The notes beneath the pieces were generated by a model. It saw only the letters and a list, made by a program, of their open reading frames with translations, was not told the origin of the DNA and ran no database searches. The position numbers and the translations under genes are program-made. A stretch of DNA of 64,000 nt. Source: Cellulosimicrobium cellulans. Lineage in GTDB: Bacteria; Actinomycetota; Actinomycetes; Actinomycetales; Cellulomonadaceae. This document shows, piece by piece, positions 27,423 to 37,255 of the stretch. Position 1 is the first letter of the stretch, and each line of letters begins with the position of its first letter. The stretch spans positions 186,001 to 250,000 of the forward strand of contig NZ_JAFGYF010000006.1 in the NCBI RefSeq assembly GCF_016921195.1. Direction: 5' to 3'.

Positions 27423-28439
27423 GTGAGCGAGGAGCGCCGGCTCGAGGTGCTGCGGGCGATCGTCGAGGACTACGTCCTCACGCGCGAGCCCGTGGGTTCG
27501 CGCGTGCTCACCGAGCGGCACAGCCTCGGCGTGTCGCCCGCGACGATCCGCAACGACATGGCCGCGCTCGAGGACGCCGGGTACATCGCGCAGCCGCACA
27601 CCTCCGCGGGCCGCATCCCGACGGACAAGGGCTACCGTCTCTTCGTCGACCGCCTCTCGGGCGTGAAGCCGCTGTCGGCGCCGGAGAAGCGCGCGATCGA
27701 GACCTTCCTCTCCGAGGGGGTCGACCTCGACGACGTCATCGCGCGCGCCGGCCGCCTGCTCGCGCAGCTCACGGGCCAGGTCGCGGTCGTGCAGTACCCG
27801 TCCCTGAGCCGGTCCGGGCTGCGCCACCTCGAGCTCGTGCCGGTCGGGGAGTCGCGCCTGCTCGTCGTCATCATCACCGACACCGGGCGCGTCGAGCAGC
27901 GCACGCTCGAGGTCGCGAGCCTGCCCGACGAGGGCACGCTCGTCGAGGTCCGCGCGCGGCTCAACGCGGCCGCGGCCGGCAAGCGCCTCACCGACCTCGC
28001 GCCCGGCCTCGCCGCCGTGACCGAGAGCTTCCACCCCGACGACGCCCCGCTCGTGCGCGCCGTCGGCGAGCTCGTCGCCCAGACGCTCGCGGAGGAGAGC
28101 GAGGAGCGCCTCGTGCTCGCGGGCACGGCGAACCTCGCCCGTGCGGGCATGCGGTTCGAGCACGCGCTGCGCCCGGTCCTCGAGGCGCTCGAGGAGCAGG
28201 TGGTCCTTCTCGGCCTCCTCACGGAGATGGCCGCGGAGTCCGGCGTGAGCGTGCGGATCGGGCACGAGACCCAGCTCGAGGGCCTCGCGGAGACCTCCGT
28301 CGTGACGACCGGTTACGGTAACGACGGCGACACGGTCGCCCTCGTCGGCTCGATCGGGCCGACCCGCATGGACTACCCCGGGACCATCGCGGCGGTGCGC
28401 GCGGTCGCGCGCTACCTGTCACGGGCGCTCGGCACGTGA
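27423..28439 (+). CDS. hrcA: Heat-inducible transcription repressor HrcA
   Basis: A 338-residue repressor. The winged helix-turn-helix at the N-terminus reads [26 protein letters not shown] (quoted here as VGSRVLTER and SPATIRNDM), followed by [24 protein letters not shown] in shorter pieces LEDAGYI and SAGRIPT. The dimerisation domain continues to a C-terminal IGPTRMDYP. It represses chaperone genes through CIRCE sites until misfolded protein occupies GroE. GTG 27423 is preceded by GGAGG at 27413-27417; the earlier in-frame GTG at 27366 lies inside the operator and is rejected. dnaJ follows in the same direction. Confidence 0.96.
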   Translation: MSEERRLEVLRAIVEDYVLTREPVGSRVLTERHSLGVSPATIRNDMAALEDAGYIAQPHTSAGRIPTDKGYRLFVDRLSGVKPLSAPEKRAIETFLSEGVDLDDVIARAGRLLAQLTGQVAVVQYPSLSRSGLRHLELVPVGESRLLVVIITDTGRVEQRTLEVASLPDEGTLVEVRARLNAAAAGKRLTDLAPGLAAVTESFHPDDAPLVRAVGELVAQTLAEESEERLVLAGTANLARAGMRFEHALRPVLEALEEQVVLLGLLTEMAAESGVSVRIGHETQLEGLAETSVVTTGYGNDGDTVALVGSIGPTRMDYPGTIAAVRAVARYLSRALGT

Positions 28440-28479
28440 GCCTCGCCGCGGCCTCCCCGCGCGCGGCAGGCACCCTCGA

Positions 28480-28560
28480 CGACCGGCCCCCGTGCCGGTC
28501 TCACGACCCGCACCAGCCCTTCACGACCGGCCCCGTGCCGGCCTCACGACCCGCACCAGC
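28480..28560 (+). repeat. Tandem 37/38-base duplication between hrcA and dnaJ
   Basis: Bases 28480-28517 and 28524-28560 are the same sequence apart from one C insertion and one T/C change, 44 bases apart. Each copy contains the small dyad CCGGCCCCGTGCCGG. The duplication fills most of the hrcA-dnaJ gap and could form alternative hairpins in the message. Confidence 0.8.
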
Positions 28561-28572
28561 AGAGAGTGACGT

Positions 28573-29694
28573 GTGAGCGACTACTACGAGATCCTGGGCG
28601 TGGCGCGCGACGCCAGCCAGGACCAGATCAAGAAGGCGTACCGCAAGCTCGCGCGCGAGCTGCACCCGGACGTCGCGGGCGAGGAGGCGGGCGACCGCTT
28701 CAAGGACGTCGCGCGCGCCTACGAGGTGCTCTCCAACCCCGAGAAGCGCCAGCAGTACGACCTCGGCGTCGACCCGAGCTCGCCCGGCGGCGGCAGCGGC
28801 CCGATGGGCGGTGGCTTCGGCTTCCAGGACATCTTCGAGACGTTCTTCGGCGGCGGCCAGGCGCAGCAGGGTCCGATCCCGCGCGCCCGGCGCGGCCAGG
28901 ACGCGCTCGTGCGGCTCGACATCGACCTGTCCGAGGCGACGTTCGGCGCGCAGCGCGAGCTCCAGGTCGACACGGCGGTCGTGTGCGGGACGTGCGGCGG
29001 CTCGTGCTGTCGCCCGGGCACCTCGCCCCGCACGTGCGACGTCTGCCACGGCCGCGGCACGGTCCAGCGCGTGGCGCGCTCGTTCCTCGGCCAGGTTATG
29101 ACGAGCGCCCCCTGCGCCGCGTGCCAGGGCTTCGGCACGGTCATCCCGGAGCCGTGCGCCGAGTGCTCCGGCGAGGGCCGCGTGCGCAGCCGCCGCAGCA
29201 TCACGGTCAACGTCCCCGCGGGCGTCGACACCGGCACGCGCATCAAGCTCACCGCGCAGGGCGAGGTCGGCCCGGCCGGCGGCCCCGCGGGCGACCTCTA
29301 CGTCGAGATCCGCGAGCGCAACCACGACACGTTCGTGCGCCGCGGTGACGACCTGCACTGCACGCTCCAGGTGCCCATGACCGCGGCCGCGCTCGGGACC
29401 GTGCTCGAGCTGGAGACGCTCGACGGCCCGCAGGAGATCGACCTGCGCCCGGGCACGCAGCCCGGCCAGATCGTCACGCTCAAGAACCTGGGCGTCGGCC
29501 ACCTGCACGGCAGCGGCCGCGGCGACCTCAACGTGCACATCGAGGTCCAGGTGCCGCGCGAGCTGACCGAGGAGCAGGAGCAGCTCCTGCGCACGCTCGC
29601 GACGCTGCGCGGCGAGGAGCGGCCCGAGCCGCGGCTGTCCGCCGCGCACCCCGGCGTGTTCTCGCGCCTGCGCGACAAGCTCTCCGGCCGCTGA
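28573..29694 (+). CDS. dnaJ: Chaperone DnaJ
   Basis: A 373-residue type I J-protein. The J domain has the HPD motif (LHPDVAG), a Gly-rich/GF region follows, and then the zinc-binding domain with four cysteine motifs. Motifs 2-4 are regular (CDVCHGRG, CAACQGFG, CAECSGEG). Motif 1 reads CGTCGGSC, so the last glycine of CxxCxGxG is a cysteine; the metal-binding pair itself is intact. The C-terminal substrate-binding domains are complete. DnaJ stimulates DnaK ATPase. Placement behind hrcA marks this as the HrcA-linked (DnaJ2) copy common in actinobacteria. GTG 28573 is the start. Confidence 0.95.
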   Translation: MSDYYEILGVARDASQDQIKKAYRKLARELHPDVAGEEAGDRFKDVARAYEVLSNPEKRQQYDLGVDPSSPGGGSGPMGGGFGFQDIFETFFGGGQAQQGPIPRARRGQDALVRLDIDLSEATFGAQRELQVDTAVVCGTCGGSCCRPGTSPRTCDVCHGRGTVQRVARSFLGQVMTSAPCAACQGFGTVIPEPCAECSGEGRVRSRRSITVNVPAGVDTGTRIKLTAQGEVGPAGGPAGDLYVEIRERNHDTFVRRGDDLHCTLQVPMTAAALGTVLELETLDGPQEIDLRPGTQPGQIVTLKNLGVGHLHGSGRGDLNVHIEVQVPRELTEEQEQLLRTLATLRGEERPEPRLSAAHPGVFSRLRDKLSGR

Positions 29695-29707
29695 GCGGGG
29701 CGCGCGC

Positions 29708-30520
29708 ATGAGTGCTCCGGTGTTCCTCGCCGAGACCGGGCTCGACGCCGTCGCGCCCGGCGACCGCTACGTCCTCGACGGTGCGGAGGGCCGCCACGCG
29801 GGCGTCGTCCAACGCCGCGGGGCGGGCGAGCGGGTCGACGTCGTGGACGGGGACGGGCTGCGGCTGCGCTGCGTCGTCGAGCACGCCGACGCGGGCCGCG
29901 TCACCCTGCTCGTCCAGGAGGTCGACCGCGAGCCCGCGCCCGCCGTCGTCGTGACGCTCGTGCAGGCGCTCGCCAAGGGCGACCGCGACGAGATGGCGAT
30001 CGAGGCGGCGACCGAGATCGGGGTCGACGTCGTGGTCCCGTGGCAGGCGGAGCGCTCCGTCGTCGTGTGGCGGGGCGAGCGCGCCGCGAAGTCCCGCGCC
30101 CGCTGGCTCGCGACCGTCCGCACCGCGACGAAGCAGGCGCGGCGCGCGCGCCTGCCGCACGTGGAGGTGGCCCTCGACTCGCGCGGCCTCGCGGCGCGGG
30201 TGGCCGACGTCGTCGCGACCGGCGGGTGCGCGATCGTGCTGCACGAGGAGGCGGCGACGCCGCTCGCCGACGTCGCGCTGCCCCACGGTGCGACGGCGGA
30301 CGGCGGGCCGGCGCCCGAGGTCCTGGTCGTCGTCGGCCCGGAGGGCGGGATCTCCGACCGCGAGGTCGCCGACCTCACCGCCGCCGGCGCGGTCGCGGCG
30401 CGGCTGGGGCCGCACGTGCTGCGCACCTCGACCGCCGGGCCTGTCGCCGTCGCGCTGCTCGCCGAGCGACTCGGCCGCTGGGGCGTGGCGGCCGCGCCTG
30501 GACTAGCCTCGGGGGCATGA
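29708..30520 (+). CDS. rsmE: 16S rRNA (uracil1498-N3)-methyltransferase
   Basis: A 270-residue SPOUT-class RNA methyltransferase. The N-terminal PUA-like part ends near EVDREPAP. The knotted C-terminal domain carries ALAKGDRDEMAIEAATEIGV, VVVGPEGGISDREV and LGPHVLRTSTAGPVA in separate conserved blocks. These form the SAM pocket and dimer interface. RsmE methylates U1498 of 16S rRNA in the 30S subunit. The gene lies 13 bases after dnaJ and overlaps the next gene by ATGA, an order conserved in actinobacteria. Confidence 0.93.
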   Translation: MSAPVFLAETGLDAVAPGDRYVLDGAEGRHAGVVQRRGAGERVDVVDGDGLRLRCVVEHADAGRVTLLVQEVDREPAPAVVVTLVQALAKGDRDEMAIEAATEIGVDVVVPWQAERSVVVWRGERAAKSRARWLATVRTATKQARRARLPHVEVALDSRGLAARVADVVATGGCAIVLHEEAATPLADVALPHGATADGGPAPEVLVVVGPEGGISDREVADLTAAGAVAARLGPHVLRTSTAGPVAVALLAERLGRWGVAAAPGLASGA

Positions 30521-30879
30521 CGAGCACCGACGCACGCACGGACCCGGACTGCCTCTTCTGCCGCATCGTCGCGGGCGAGCTCCCCGCCGACGTCGTGGCG
30601 ACGAGCGAGCGCTCGATCGCCTTCCGGGACATCGACCCCCAGGCCCCCGTGCACGTGCTCGTCGTGCCGCGCGACCACCACGGGGACATCGCCCAGCTCG
30701 CGGCCGCCGACCCGGAGCTGCTGAGCGACGTCGTCGCGCTCGCCGACGAGGTCGCGGGCGACCAGGCCGACGGCCAGTTCCGCCTCATCTTCAACTCCGG
30801 CCCGCGCGCCGGGCAGAGCGTGTTCCACGTGCACGGGCACGTCATCGCGGGCGCCGAGCTCGGGTGGACGCCCGCCTGA
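30517..30879 (+). CDS. HIT family hydrolase (HINT-like)
   Basis: A 120-residue histidine-triad protein. The start DCLFCRIVAGE and the catalytic HVHGH (His 104, 106, 108) are complete. Such HINT-type enzymes cleave nucleoside phosphoramidates and adenylates; the physiological substrate is unknown. The ATG overlaps the rsmE stop, so translation is coupled. Length is normal for the family. Confidence 0.93.
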   Translation: MTSTDARTDPDCLFCRIVAGELPADVVATSERSIAFRDIDPQAPVHVLVVPRDHHGDIAQLAAADPELLSDVVALADEVAGDQADGQFRLIFNSGPRAGQSVFHVHGHVIAGAELGWTPA

Positions 30880-30919
30880 GCCCTGCGCGAAAGGACGTGT
30901 GGGGCCCGAGCGCGCTCGG

Positions 30920-30925
30920 TACGAT
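30920..30925 (+). promoter_or_regulatory. Candidate -10 box for the phoH operon
   Basis: TACGAT fits TANNNT and would begin a transcript near 30932, with a leader of about 70 bases containing GAAGGAG before the phoH ATG. Confidence 0.4.
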
Positions 30926-31000
30926 GGTGGCGATCTGCGGGGCACTGGCGGCCCCGGCACTACCGTCCGACCGAAGGAGCGCAGCGGCGCAAGCCGGCTC

Positions 31001-32110
31001 ATGACCTCTCCGTCCCGAGAACCCGACCCCCAGCCGCACCGGGTCGAGCACCGCATCGTCATCCCGAACCACGTGCCGATGGTGGCGCTCCTCGGCAGCC
31101 GCGACTCCGTGCTCCGGGCCGTCGAGGAGGGGTTCGGCTCGGTCGACGTCCACGTGCGCGGCAACGAGATCGCGGTCTCCGGCCCTCCGGGGGACGTCGC
31201 GCTCGCCTCGCGCCTGCTCGACGAGCTCGTCGAGGTCGTCGAGGCCGGCACGCAGCTCACCGCCGACGTCGTGTCGCGCTCCATCGCGATGCTCACGGCC
31301 GCGACGGCGTCGCGCCCGGCCGAGGTGCTGACGCTCAACATCCTGTCGAGCCGCGGGCGCACGATCCGGCCCAAGACCGTCGGGCAGAAGCGCTACGTCG
31401 AGGCGATCGACGCCAACACGATCACGTTCGGCATCGGACCCGCGGGCACCGGCAAGACGTACCTCGCGATGGCCAAGGCCGTCCAGGCGCTGCAGTCCAA
31501 GCAGGTCAACCGGATCATCCTCACGCGCCCCGCCGTCGAGGCGGGGGAGCGGCTCGGGTTCCTGCCCGGGTCGCTCACGGAGAAGATCGACCCGTACCTG
31601 CGCCCGCTGTACGACGCGCTGCACGACATGATCGACCCCGACTCGATCCCCAAGCTCATCGAGGCGGGCACGATCGAGGTCGCCCCGCTGGCCTTCATGC
31701 GCGGCCGGAGCCTGAACGACTCGTTCATCATCCTCGACGAGGCGCAGAACACGACGACCGAGCAGATGAAGATGTTCCTCACGCGCCTCGGCTTCGGGTC
31801 GCGCATGGTCATCACGGGCGACGCGACGCAGGTCGACCTGCCCGGCGGCACCCAGTCCGGGCTGCGCGTGATCGAGGACGTCCTGACGGGCGTGGACGAC
31901 GTCGAGTTCTGCCGCCTCACGTCGTCGGACGTGGTGCGTCACCGGCTCGTGAGCGAGATCATCGACGCGTACGCGCGGTGGGACGTCGCGACCGGGTCCG
32001 GGACAGGCGCCGGCACCCGACGAGGGAGCGACGGCGGGCCGCGCCGCCGCGACGACGAGCGCCGCGGACGCCCCGCGGGCAGGGACCGACGGACGAGGGA
32101 CGACGCGTGA
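31001..32110 (+). CDS. phoH: PhoH family ATPase
   Basis: A 369-residue protein with an N-terminal KH-like region ([16 protein letters not shown]) and a RecA/helicase-type ATPase domain. Walker A is GPAGTGKT at 146-153, Walker B is FIILDEAQN, and a later [11 protein letters not shown] completes the nucleotide site. The family is linked to RNA metabolism and ribosome maturation through its constant neighbour ybeY; its exact activity is debated. The last 45 residues are an Arg/Gly/Asp-rich tail. The ATG at 31001 starts the conserved region; its AGGAG lies about 20 bases away, farther than usual. The stop overlaps ybeY as GTGA. Confidence 0.92.
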   Translation: MTSPSREPDPQPHRVEHRIVIPNHVPMVALLGSRDSVLRAVEEGFGSVDVHVRGNEIAVSGPPGDVALASRLLDELVEVVEAGTQLTADVVSRSIAMLTAATASRPAEVLTLNILSSRGRTIRPKTVGQKRYVEAIDANTITFGIGPAGTGKTYLAMAKAVQALQSKQVNRIILTRPAVEAGERLGFLPGSLTEKIDPYLRPLYDALHDMIDPDSIPKLIEAGTIEVAPLAFMRGRSLNDSFIILDEAQNTTTEQMKMFLTRLGFGSRMVITGDATQVDLPGGTQSGLRVIEDVLTGVDDVEFCRLTSSDVVRHRLVSEIIDAYARWDVATGSGTGAGTRRGSDGGPRRRDDERRGRPAGRDRRTRDDA

Positions 32111-32559
32111 GCATCGAGGTCAACAACGAGACCGAGACCGAGGTCGACGAGGCCGAGTTCGCGGCGCTCGCGCGCTACGTGCTCGACGCGATGCGCGTGC
32201 ACCCGCAGAGCGAGCTGTCGATCCTCTTCGTCGACACCGACGTCATGACCGAGCTGCACGTGCGCTGGATGGACGAGCCCGGCCCGACCGACGTGCTCTC
32301 CTTCCCCATGGACGAGCTGCGGCCCGGCCGCGACGGCGAGGTGTCCGGCCCGGGTCAGCTGGGCGACGTCGTGCTGTGTCCCGAGGTCGCCGCGCAGCAG
32401 GCGGTCACCGCCGGGCACTCGACGGCGGAGGAGATGCTGCTGCTCACGACGCACGGCATCCTGCACCTGCTCGGCTACGACCACGCCGAGCCGGAGGAGG
32501 AGAAGGAGATGTTCGCGCTGCAGCGCAAGCTGCTCCTGACCTTCCTCGCCGGCCGGTGA
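32107..32559 (+). CDS. ybeY: Endoribonuclease YbeY (rRNA maturation)
   Basis: A 150-residue zinc metallo-endoribonuclease involved in 16S rRNA 3'-end maturation and ribosome quality control. The zinc motif [11 protein letters not shown] (His 116, 120, 126) and the preceding [11 protein letters not shown] are diagnostic. GTG 32107 overlaps the phoH stop, and its own stop overlaps the next gene, so phoH-ybeY-CNNM-era form one tightly coupled operon. Confidence 0.96.
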   Translation: MSIEVNNETETEVDEAEFAALARYVLDAMRVHPQSELSILFVDTDVMTELHVRWMDEPGPTDVLSFPMDELRPGRDGEVSGPGQLGDVVLCPEVAAQQAVTAGHSTAEEMLLLTTHGILHLLGYDHAEPEEEKEMFALQRKLLLTFLAGR

Positions 32560-33902
32560 GCGGCGAACCCGTCGCGCTCCTGGCGGTCCTGACCGTCCTC
32601 ACGGTCGTGCTCGCCGCAGCGCTGAGCGCCGGCGAGGCGGCGGTGCTGCGCGTGACGCGCGCGGCGGTGAGCGAGGCCGGCGGCGACGACCTGACCACGA
32701 CGCCGCGACCCTCGGGGCGTCGCGCGCTCGTCCTGCTCGCAGACCCGGCCGCGACCGCACGTTCCGTCGGCTTCGTGCGTGTCGTCGCCGAGGTCGCCGC
32801 GATCACGTGCCTCACGCTGCTCGTCGCCGCGTGGCTCGAGCCGTGGTGGCAGGTCCTGCTCGTCGCGCTCGCCGTGAGCGTCGTCGTCGGGCTCCTCGTC
32901 GTGCGCGTCAGCCCGCGGTCGCTGGGTCGCCGGCACGCCGTCCGCGTCCTGCTCGCCCTCTCGGCCCTCCTCACCGGGGTCGTCGCCGCGACCCGGTGGC
33001 TCACGCGCCTCGCGCCCGCGCCGGACTCCGGCGCGCACGAGCGCGAGCTGCAGGACATGGTGGACCGCGTCAACGAGTCCGAGGTCATCGAGGACGAGGA
33101 GCGCGAGCTCATCCGTTCCGTGTTCGAGCTCGGGAGCACGCTCACGCGCGAGGTCATGGTCCCGCGCACGGACATGATCACCACGGGCCGCGACACGCCG
33201 CTGCGCAAGACGCTCTCGCTGTTCCTGCGCTCCGGCTTCTCCCGCATCCCCGTGACGGGCACGTCCGCGGACGACCTCGTCGGCGTCGCCTACTTCAAGG
33301 ACGTCGTGCGCGTCCTCCAGGGCGGCCCGGGCACGGACGCGCGACCCGTGGGCGAGGTCGCGCGCGCCGCGATCTTCGTGCCCGAGTCCAAGCCCGTGGA
33401 CGACCTCCTGCGCGAGATGCAGGCGTCGTCCTCGCACATCGCGATGGTCGTCGACGAGTACGGCGGCATCGCCGGGCTCGTGACCATCGAGGACGCGCTC
33501 GAGGAGATCGTCGGCGAGCTGACCGACGAGCACGACCGCCCCGAGCCCGAGGTCGAGGACCTCGGCGAGGGCGTGCTGCGCGTCCCCGCGCGGCTCGGCG
33601 TCGACGAGCTCGGCGAGCTCTTCGGCCTCGACCTGGACGACGACGACGTGGACACCGTCGGCGGGCTGCTCGCCAAGGCGCTCGGCAAGGTCCCGCTGCC
33701 CGGCTCCGTGGCCGACGTCCACGGCCTGCGGGTCGAGGCGGACCGCGTCCAGGGGCGGCGCAAGCAGCTCGCGACCGTCCTCGTCTCCCACGCTGCCCAG
33801 CCCGCAGCGCCCCCAGCGACCGCGACGACCGCGACGCCCGACGAGCCGGAGACCCCGGCCGACACCCGACCCTCCCTCCCGACCGCGAAGGACACCCCGT
33901 GA
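32556..33902 (+). CDS. CNNM/HlyC-CorC family protein with CBS domains
   Basis: A 448-residue membrane protein. The N-terminal DUF21/CNNM part has three to four helices and begins [23 protein letters not shown] in pieces. After about residue 165 come a linker ([14 protein letters not shown]), a pair of CBS domains with VPRTDMIT and [23 protein letters not shown]-like blocks, and the CorC_HlyC domain. Relatives transport magnesium or regulate ion levels; 'hemolysin' names are historical. The last 40 residues are Pro/Ala/Thr-rich. Both ends overlap neighbours by GTGA. Confidence 0.9.
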   Translation: MSGEPVALLAVLTVLTVVLAAALSAGEAAVLRVTRAAVSEAGGDDLTTTPRPSGRRALVLLADPAATARSVGFVRVVAEVAAITCLTLLVAAWLEPWWQVLLVALAVSVVVGLLVVRVSPRSLGRRHAVRVLLALSALLTGVVAATRWLTRLAPAPDSGAHERELQDMVDRVNESEVIEDEERELIRSVFELGSTLTREVMVPRTDMITTGRDTPLRKTLSLFLRSGFSRIPVTGTSADDLVGVAYFKDVVRVLQGGPGTDARPVGEVARAAIFVPESKPVDDLLREMQASSSHIAMVVDEYGGIAGLVTIEDALEEIVGELTDEHDRPEPEVEDLGEGVLRVPARLGVDELGELFGLDLDDDDVDTVGGLLAKALGKVPLPGSVADVHGLRVEADRVQGRRKQLATVLVSHAAQPAAPPATATTATPDEPETPADTRPSLPTAKDTP

Positions 33903-34849
33903 GCACGACCACCCCCGAGCACCGCTCCGGATTCGCCTGCCTGGTCGGGCGGCCCAACGCCGGCAAGTCGACCTTGACCAACGCGCTCGTCGGGCAGAAG
34001 GTCGCCATCACGTCCGGGCGCCCGCAGACGACGCGCCACACGATCCGCGGGATCGTGCACCGGCCCGACGCGCAGCTCGTGCTCGTCGACACCCCGGGCC
34101 TGCACCGGCCTCGCACCCTGCTCGGCGAGCGCCTCAACGACCTCGTGCGCGAGACGCTCACCGAGGTCGACGTCATCGCGTTCTGCCTGCCCGCCGACCA
34201 GAAGATCGGCCCGGGCGACCGGTTCATCGCGAACGAGCTCGCCGAGCTCATGCGCGGGCGCCGCGGCACGCCCGTGGTCGCGGTCGTGACGAAGGCGGAC
34301 CTCGTGGACCGCGGCACGCTCGCCGCGCACCTGCTCGCCGTGGACCGGCTGGGGGAGACGGCGGGCGGCTGGGCGGACATCGTGCCCGTCTCGGCGCAGG
34401 ACGGGTACCAGGTCGACGTGCTCACCGACGTCCTCGTGTCCCACCTGCCCGAGGGCCCGGAGCTCTACCCGGGCGGTGAGCTCACGGACGAGCCCGAGGC
34501 CGTGATGGTCGCCGAGCTCGTGCGCGAGGCCGCGCTCGAGGGCGTGCGCGACGAGCTCCCGCACTCCCTCGCCGTCCAGGTCGAGGAGATCGTTCCCCGC
34601 GAGGGCAGCGGGGACGAGGCGACGGGCCGCCCGCCGCTGCTCGACGTGCGGGTCAACCTCTTCGTCGAGCGCGACTCGCAGAAGGCGATCGTCATCGGCC
34701 GGGGCGGCTCGCGCCTGCGCGAGGTCGGGACGCGCGCCCGGCACGGCATCGAGGCGCTCCTGGGGGCCCGGGTCTACCTCGACCTGCACGTCAAGGTCGC
34801 CAAGGACTGGCAGCGCGACCCCAAGCAGCTCCACCGCCTCGGGTTCTGA
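33899..34849 (+). CDS. era: GTPase Era
   Basis: A 316-residue GTPase for 30S assembly. The G domain has GRPNAGKST near residues 17-25, the switch I stretch PQTTRH, DTPG, and TKAD. The C-terminal KH domain contains [17 protein letters not shown], which binds the 3' end of 16S rRNA. It is last in the phoH-ybeY-CNNM-era operon, so three ribosome-maturation proteins are made together. GTG 33899 overlaps the preceding stop. Confidence 0.96.
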   Translation: MSTTTPEHRSGFACLVGRPNAGKSTLTNALVGQKVAITSGRPQTTRHTIRGIVHRPDAQLVLVDTPGLHRPRTLLGERLNDLVRETLTEVDVIAFCLPADQKIGPGDRFIANELAELMRGRRGTPVVAVVTKADLVDRGTLAAHLLAVDRLGETAGGWADIVPVSAQDGYQVDVLTDVLVSHLPEGPELYPGGELTDEPEAVMVAELVREAALEGVRDELPHSLAVQVEEIVPREGSGDEATGRPPLLDVRVNLFVERDSQKAIVIGRGGSRLREVGTRARHGIEALLGARVYLDLHVKVAKDWQRDPKQLHRLGF

Positions 34850-34925
34850 GGCGCCCGACGACGCGGGGGAGAGCCCCCCTCCGGTCGTCGGGGCGGCACC
34901 AGGGACCCGCGTCCGGGGCGCGACG

Positions 34926-34931
34926 TACGAT
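34926..34931 (+). promoter_or_regulatory. -10 box of the membrane-fused hydrolase gene
   Basis: TACGAT is followed by six bases and the GTG at 34938, the same leaderless layout as leuS and dgt. Bases 34850-34925 show no other signal. Confidence 0.5.
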
Positions 34932-34937
34932 TCCCCG

Positions 34938-36536
34938 GTGATCTTCCGGACCGCCGCGACCACCGCCGCCCTCGCGATCGTCCTCGCGATCGTCGGGGCG
35001 GTCACGGGACCGCAGTGGGACCCGGTGCCCGTGACCGAGCACCTGGAGCCCGCGACGCCCGACACGACGATCGGCGGTCAGCCACCCGGCGGCGCTGCTC
35101 CGGTCGGCACGTACGACGTGCGCGAGACGGACGTGACGATCCGGCTCGACGGCGCGACGGTCGGCGGCATCCTGCGCGAGCCCGTCGACGCCGGGGACGG
35201 CCTCCCGGGCGTGGTGTTCGTGCACGGGGCGGGCACGGGCCTCGCGACGGAGGCCTTCGTCGACGTCGCGGCCGACCTCGCGAGCGCGGGCGTCGTCACG
35301 CTCGTCCCGGACAAGCGCCTGGACACGTACACGACGCGCCACCGCGACTACGAGGCCATGGCACGCGACTACGAGCACTCCGTGAACCTCCTGCGGGCAC
35401 GACCGGGTGTCGACCCGGACCGGGTCGGCCTGTACGGGGAGTCGGAGGGCACGTGGATCGTGCCCGTCATGGCGGTCGAGGACCCGACGATCGCGTTCTC
35501 CGTCCTCGTGTCCGCCCCGGTCGTGCCGCCCCGCCAGCAGGCGGCGTTCGCGGTCGACAGCTACCTGCGCAACACCGACGTCCCGCACGGCGTGTTCCGG
35601 GCGATCCCGCGCGCGGTGGGCATGGCGATCCCGGGTGGAGGGTTCGAGTACGCCGACTTCGACGTCGAGCCGTTCCTCGAGCGGCTCACCCAGCCGGTCC
35701 TCGTCGTCTACGGCACCGCGGACCCGTCGATGCCGGTCGAGCAGGGCGCGCAGCAGGTCCTCGCCGCGACCGGCCCGTCGTCGGTGTCCGGCGGTGCCGA
35801 CGTCACGGTCCGGTTCTACGAGGACGCGAACCACGGGATCAAGATCGACGACGTGCTCGTCCCCGACTTCCCGCGCGACGTCGGCGCGTGGATCACGTCC
35901 CTGCCGGCCAGCGCGACCGCGCTGCCGCAGATCGCCGGCGCCGAGCCGAACCAGCAGTACCTCGCCGGGCCCGTGCCCACCCCGCGCTGGCTCGGCAACG
36001 GGGACCTCTTCGTCGGGCTCGTCCTCGGGGCGGTCGGCCTGCTCGTGCTCGGACCGCTCGTCGGGCTCGTCGGCGGGCTCGTCCGACGGCTGCGTCGCGT
36101 CGCCGGGCGGCCGGGCGAGCCCGCCGGGCTGGCGCCCGGCTTCCGCGTCCCGCTCGCGGGCCTCGGGCTGGGGGCGGTCGGGACGACGGCGGCCCTCGTC
36201 GTCTACCTCGTCGCCGTCGCCCGGCTCGCGCTCGACTACGAGAAGGACGCGTGGGTCGTGCAGGGCGGCTGGGTGGGGGTCCGGCTCGTCGGCCTCGCCA
36301 CGCTCGTCGCGGCGGCGCTGCTCATCAACCGCTCGGCCGAGGTCCGGGCCGCCCGTCGCACGGCGGCGGACGGCGCCGACGCGGCCGGCACGGGAGCGCT
36401 CGAGGGCGACCGGGCCGGGGCGCTGCGGGTCGCACGCGGCGTGACGACTCGCGTCATGCTGTGGTGCGTCGTCGCGGGCTCCGCCGTCCTGCTCGTGATC
36501 CTCGCGTACTGGGGCGTCTACCAGCTCGGCATCTAG
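34938..36536 (+). CDS. Exported alpha/beta hydrolase fused to a multi-span membrane domain
   Basis: A 532-residue protein. Residues 7-23 form a signal or anchor helix. Residues about 60-340 are an alpha/beta hydrolase with the oxyanion stretch FVHGAGT (near 94-100), nucleophile elbow YGESEG (Ser near 169), acid strand YGTADPSMP and the histidine in NHGIK. The C-terminal 165 residues hold four hydrophobic helices. This places the hydrolase outside the membrane. Substrate is unknown; resemblance is to acyl-peptidase/lipase-like alpha/beta hydrolases. It follows era by 88 bases but has its own -10 box. Confidence 0.75.
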   Translation: MIFRTAATTAALAIVLAIVGAVTGPQWDPVPVTEHLEPATPDTTIGGQPPGGAAPVGTYDVRETDVTIRLDGATVGGILREPVDAGDGLPGVVFVHGAGTGLATEAFVDVAADLASAGVVTLVPDKRLDTYTTRHRDYEAMARDYEHSVNLLRARPGVDPDRVGLYGESEGTWIVPVMAVEDPTIAFSVLVSAPVVPPRQQAAFAVDSYLRNTDVPHGVFRAIPRAVGMAIPGGGFEYADFDVEPFLERLTQPVLVVYGTADPSMPVEQGAQQVLAATGPSSVSGGADVTVRFYEDANHGIKIDDVLVPDFPRDVGAWITSLPASATALPQIAGAEPNQQYLAGPVPTPRWLGNGDLFVGLVLGAVGLLVLGPLVGLVGGLVRRLRRVAGRPGEPAGLAPGFRVPLAGLGLGAVGTTAALVVYLVAVARLALDYEKDAWVVQGGWVGVRLVGLATLVAAALLINRSAEVRAARRTAADGADAAGTGALEGDRAGALRVARGVTTRVMLWCVVAGSAVLLVILAYWGVYQLGI

Positions 36537-36616
36537 GGCGCGCCGCGCGCGGCCTGCCCCCGACCCCGGTGTCGCCCCGTGCATGATGGGTGACAGGACT
36601 CGAGCGAGGGACTCTC

Positions 36617-37099
36617 ATGGAGGAGCAGCACGTCGGGGAGCAGCCCGGCTCGGCTCGGCGTCCGCGCCTGCGCCTGCCGGTCTGGGTCGGGACGACCGCC
36701 GTCGTGGTCGGGGCTCTCGTCGTCGTCGCTCTCCTGGTGTCACGGCTCTCCGGGGGTAGCCGAGAGTGCCCGGCGATCGCCTACTCCAGCCTTCTCGAGG
36801 TCGTGCTGTCGGGGGACACCGCCGCAGTGGCCCACCTCCAGCTGCGTGACGGCGACGACGAGGAATGGCCGCCGCTGCCGACGGGTCCGGACACGGCAGA
36901 ACGCGCTGACCCGACGTCGCGGGACGGCGACACCTGGACCCTCACGCTCTTCGGCCCGACGAACCCGATCGGGCTCCGCGCGCTCGACGACGACGGCAAC
37001 GTCCTCGCCCAGACCGAGAGAACCGTGGAGATGGTCCGCGTCGGAGGTTCCGCAGCGTGCGGCGGTCCGCTGGAGGGGCGTATCGGCTGGACGCTCTGA
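36617..37099 (+). CDS. Small membrane-anchored protein of unknown function
   Basis: A 160-residue protein not recognised. A basic head (RRPRLRLP) is followed by one transmembrane helix (about 31-50) and an external domain of 110 residues with two cysteines (SRECPAI and SAACGGP) that could form a disulfide. The sequence GDTWTLTLFGPTNPIGLRALD suggests a beta-sandwich. ATG 36617 has GAGGG upstream; an earlier in-frame ATG at 36590 is less likely. It precedes the beta-propeller gene by about 150 bases. Confidence 0.6.
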   Translation: MEEQHVGEQPGSARRPRLRLPVWVGTTAVVVGALVVVALLVSRLSGGSRECPAIAYSSLLEVVLSGDTAAVAHLQLRDGDDEEWPPLPTGPDTAERADPTSRDGDTWTLTLFGPTNPIGLRALDDDGNVLAQTERTVEMVRVGGSAACGGPLEGRIGWTL

Positions 37100-37243
37100 C
37101 GCACGAGCTGCGCCGGACGGAGCCTGTCCCGGTCTCCCGTCTCCCGGACCCCGGTGACGACACGCCGTCGCGTCGGTGGTGCCGGGGACGCGACATGGCG
37201 GGTGAACCCGCGCGCTCGCGCGGCGTGCCGGTCGGCCCGTGCC

Positions 37244-37249
37244 TATCGT
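37244..37249 (+). promoter_or_regulatory. -10 box of the beta-propeller gene
   Basis: TATCGT lies six bases before the GTG at 37256, which is also preceded by GGAGG. A leaderless or very short leader is likely. Confidence 0.45.
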
Positions 37250-37255
37250 GGAGGC

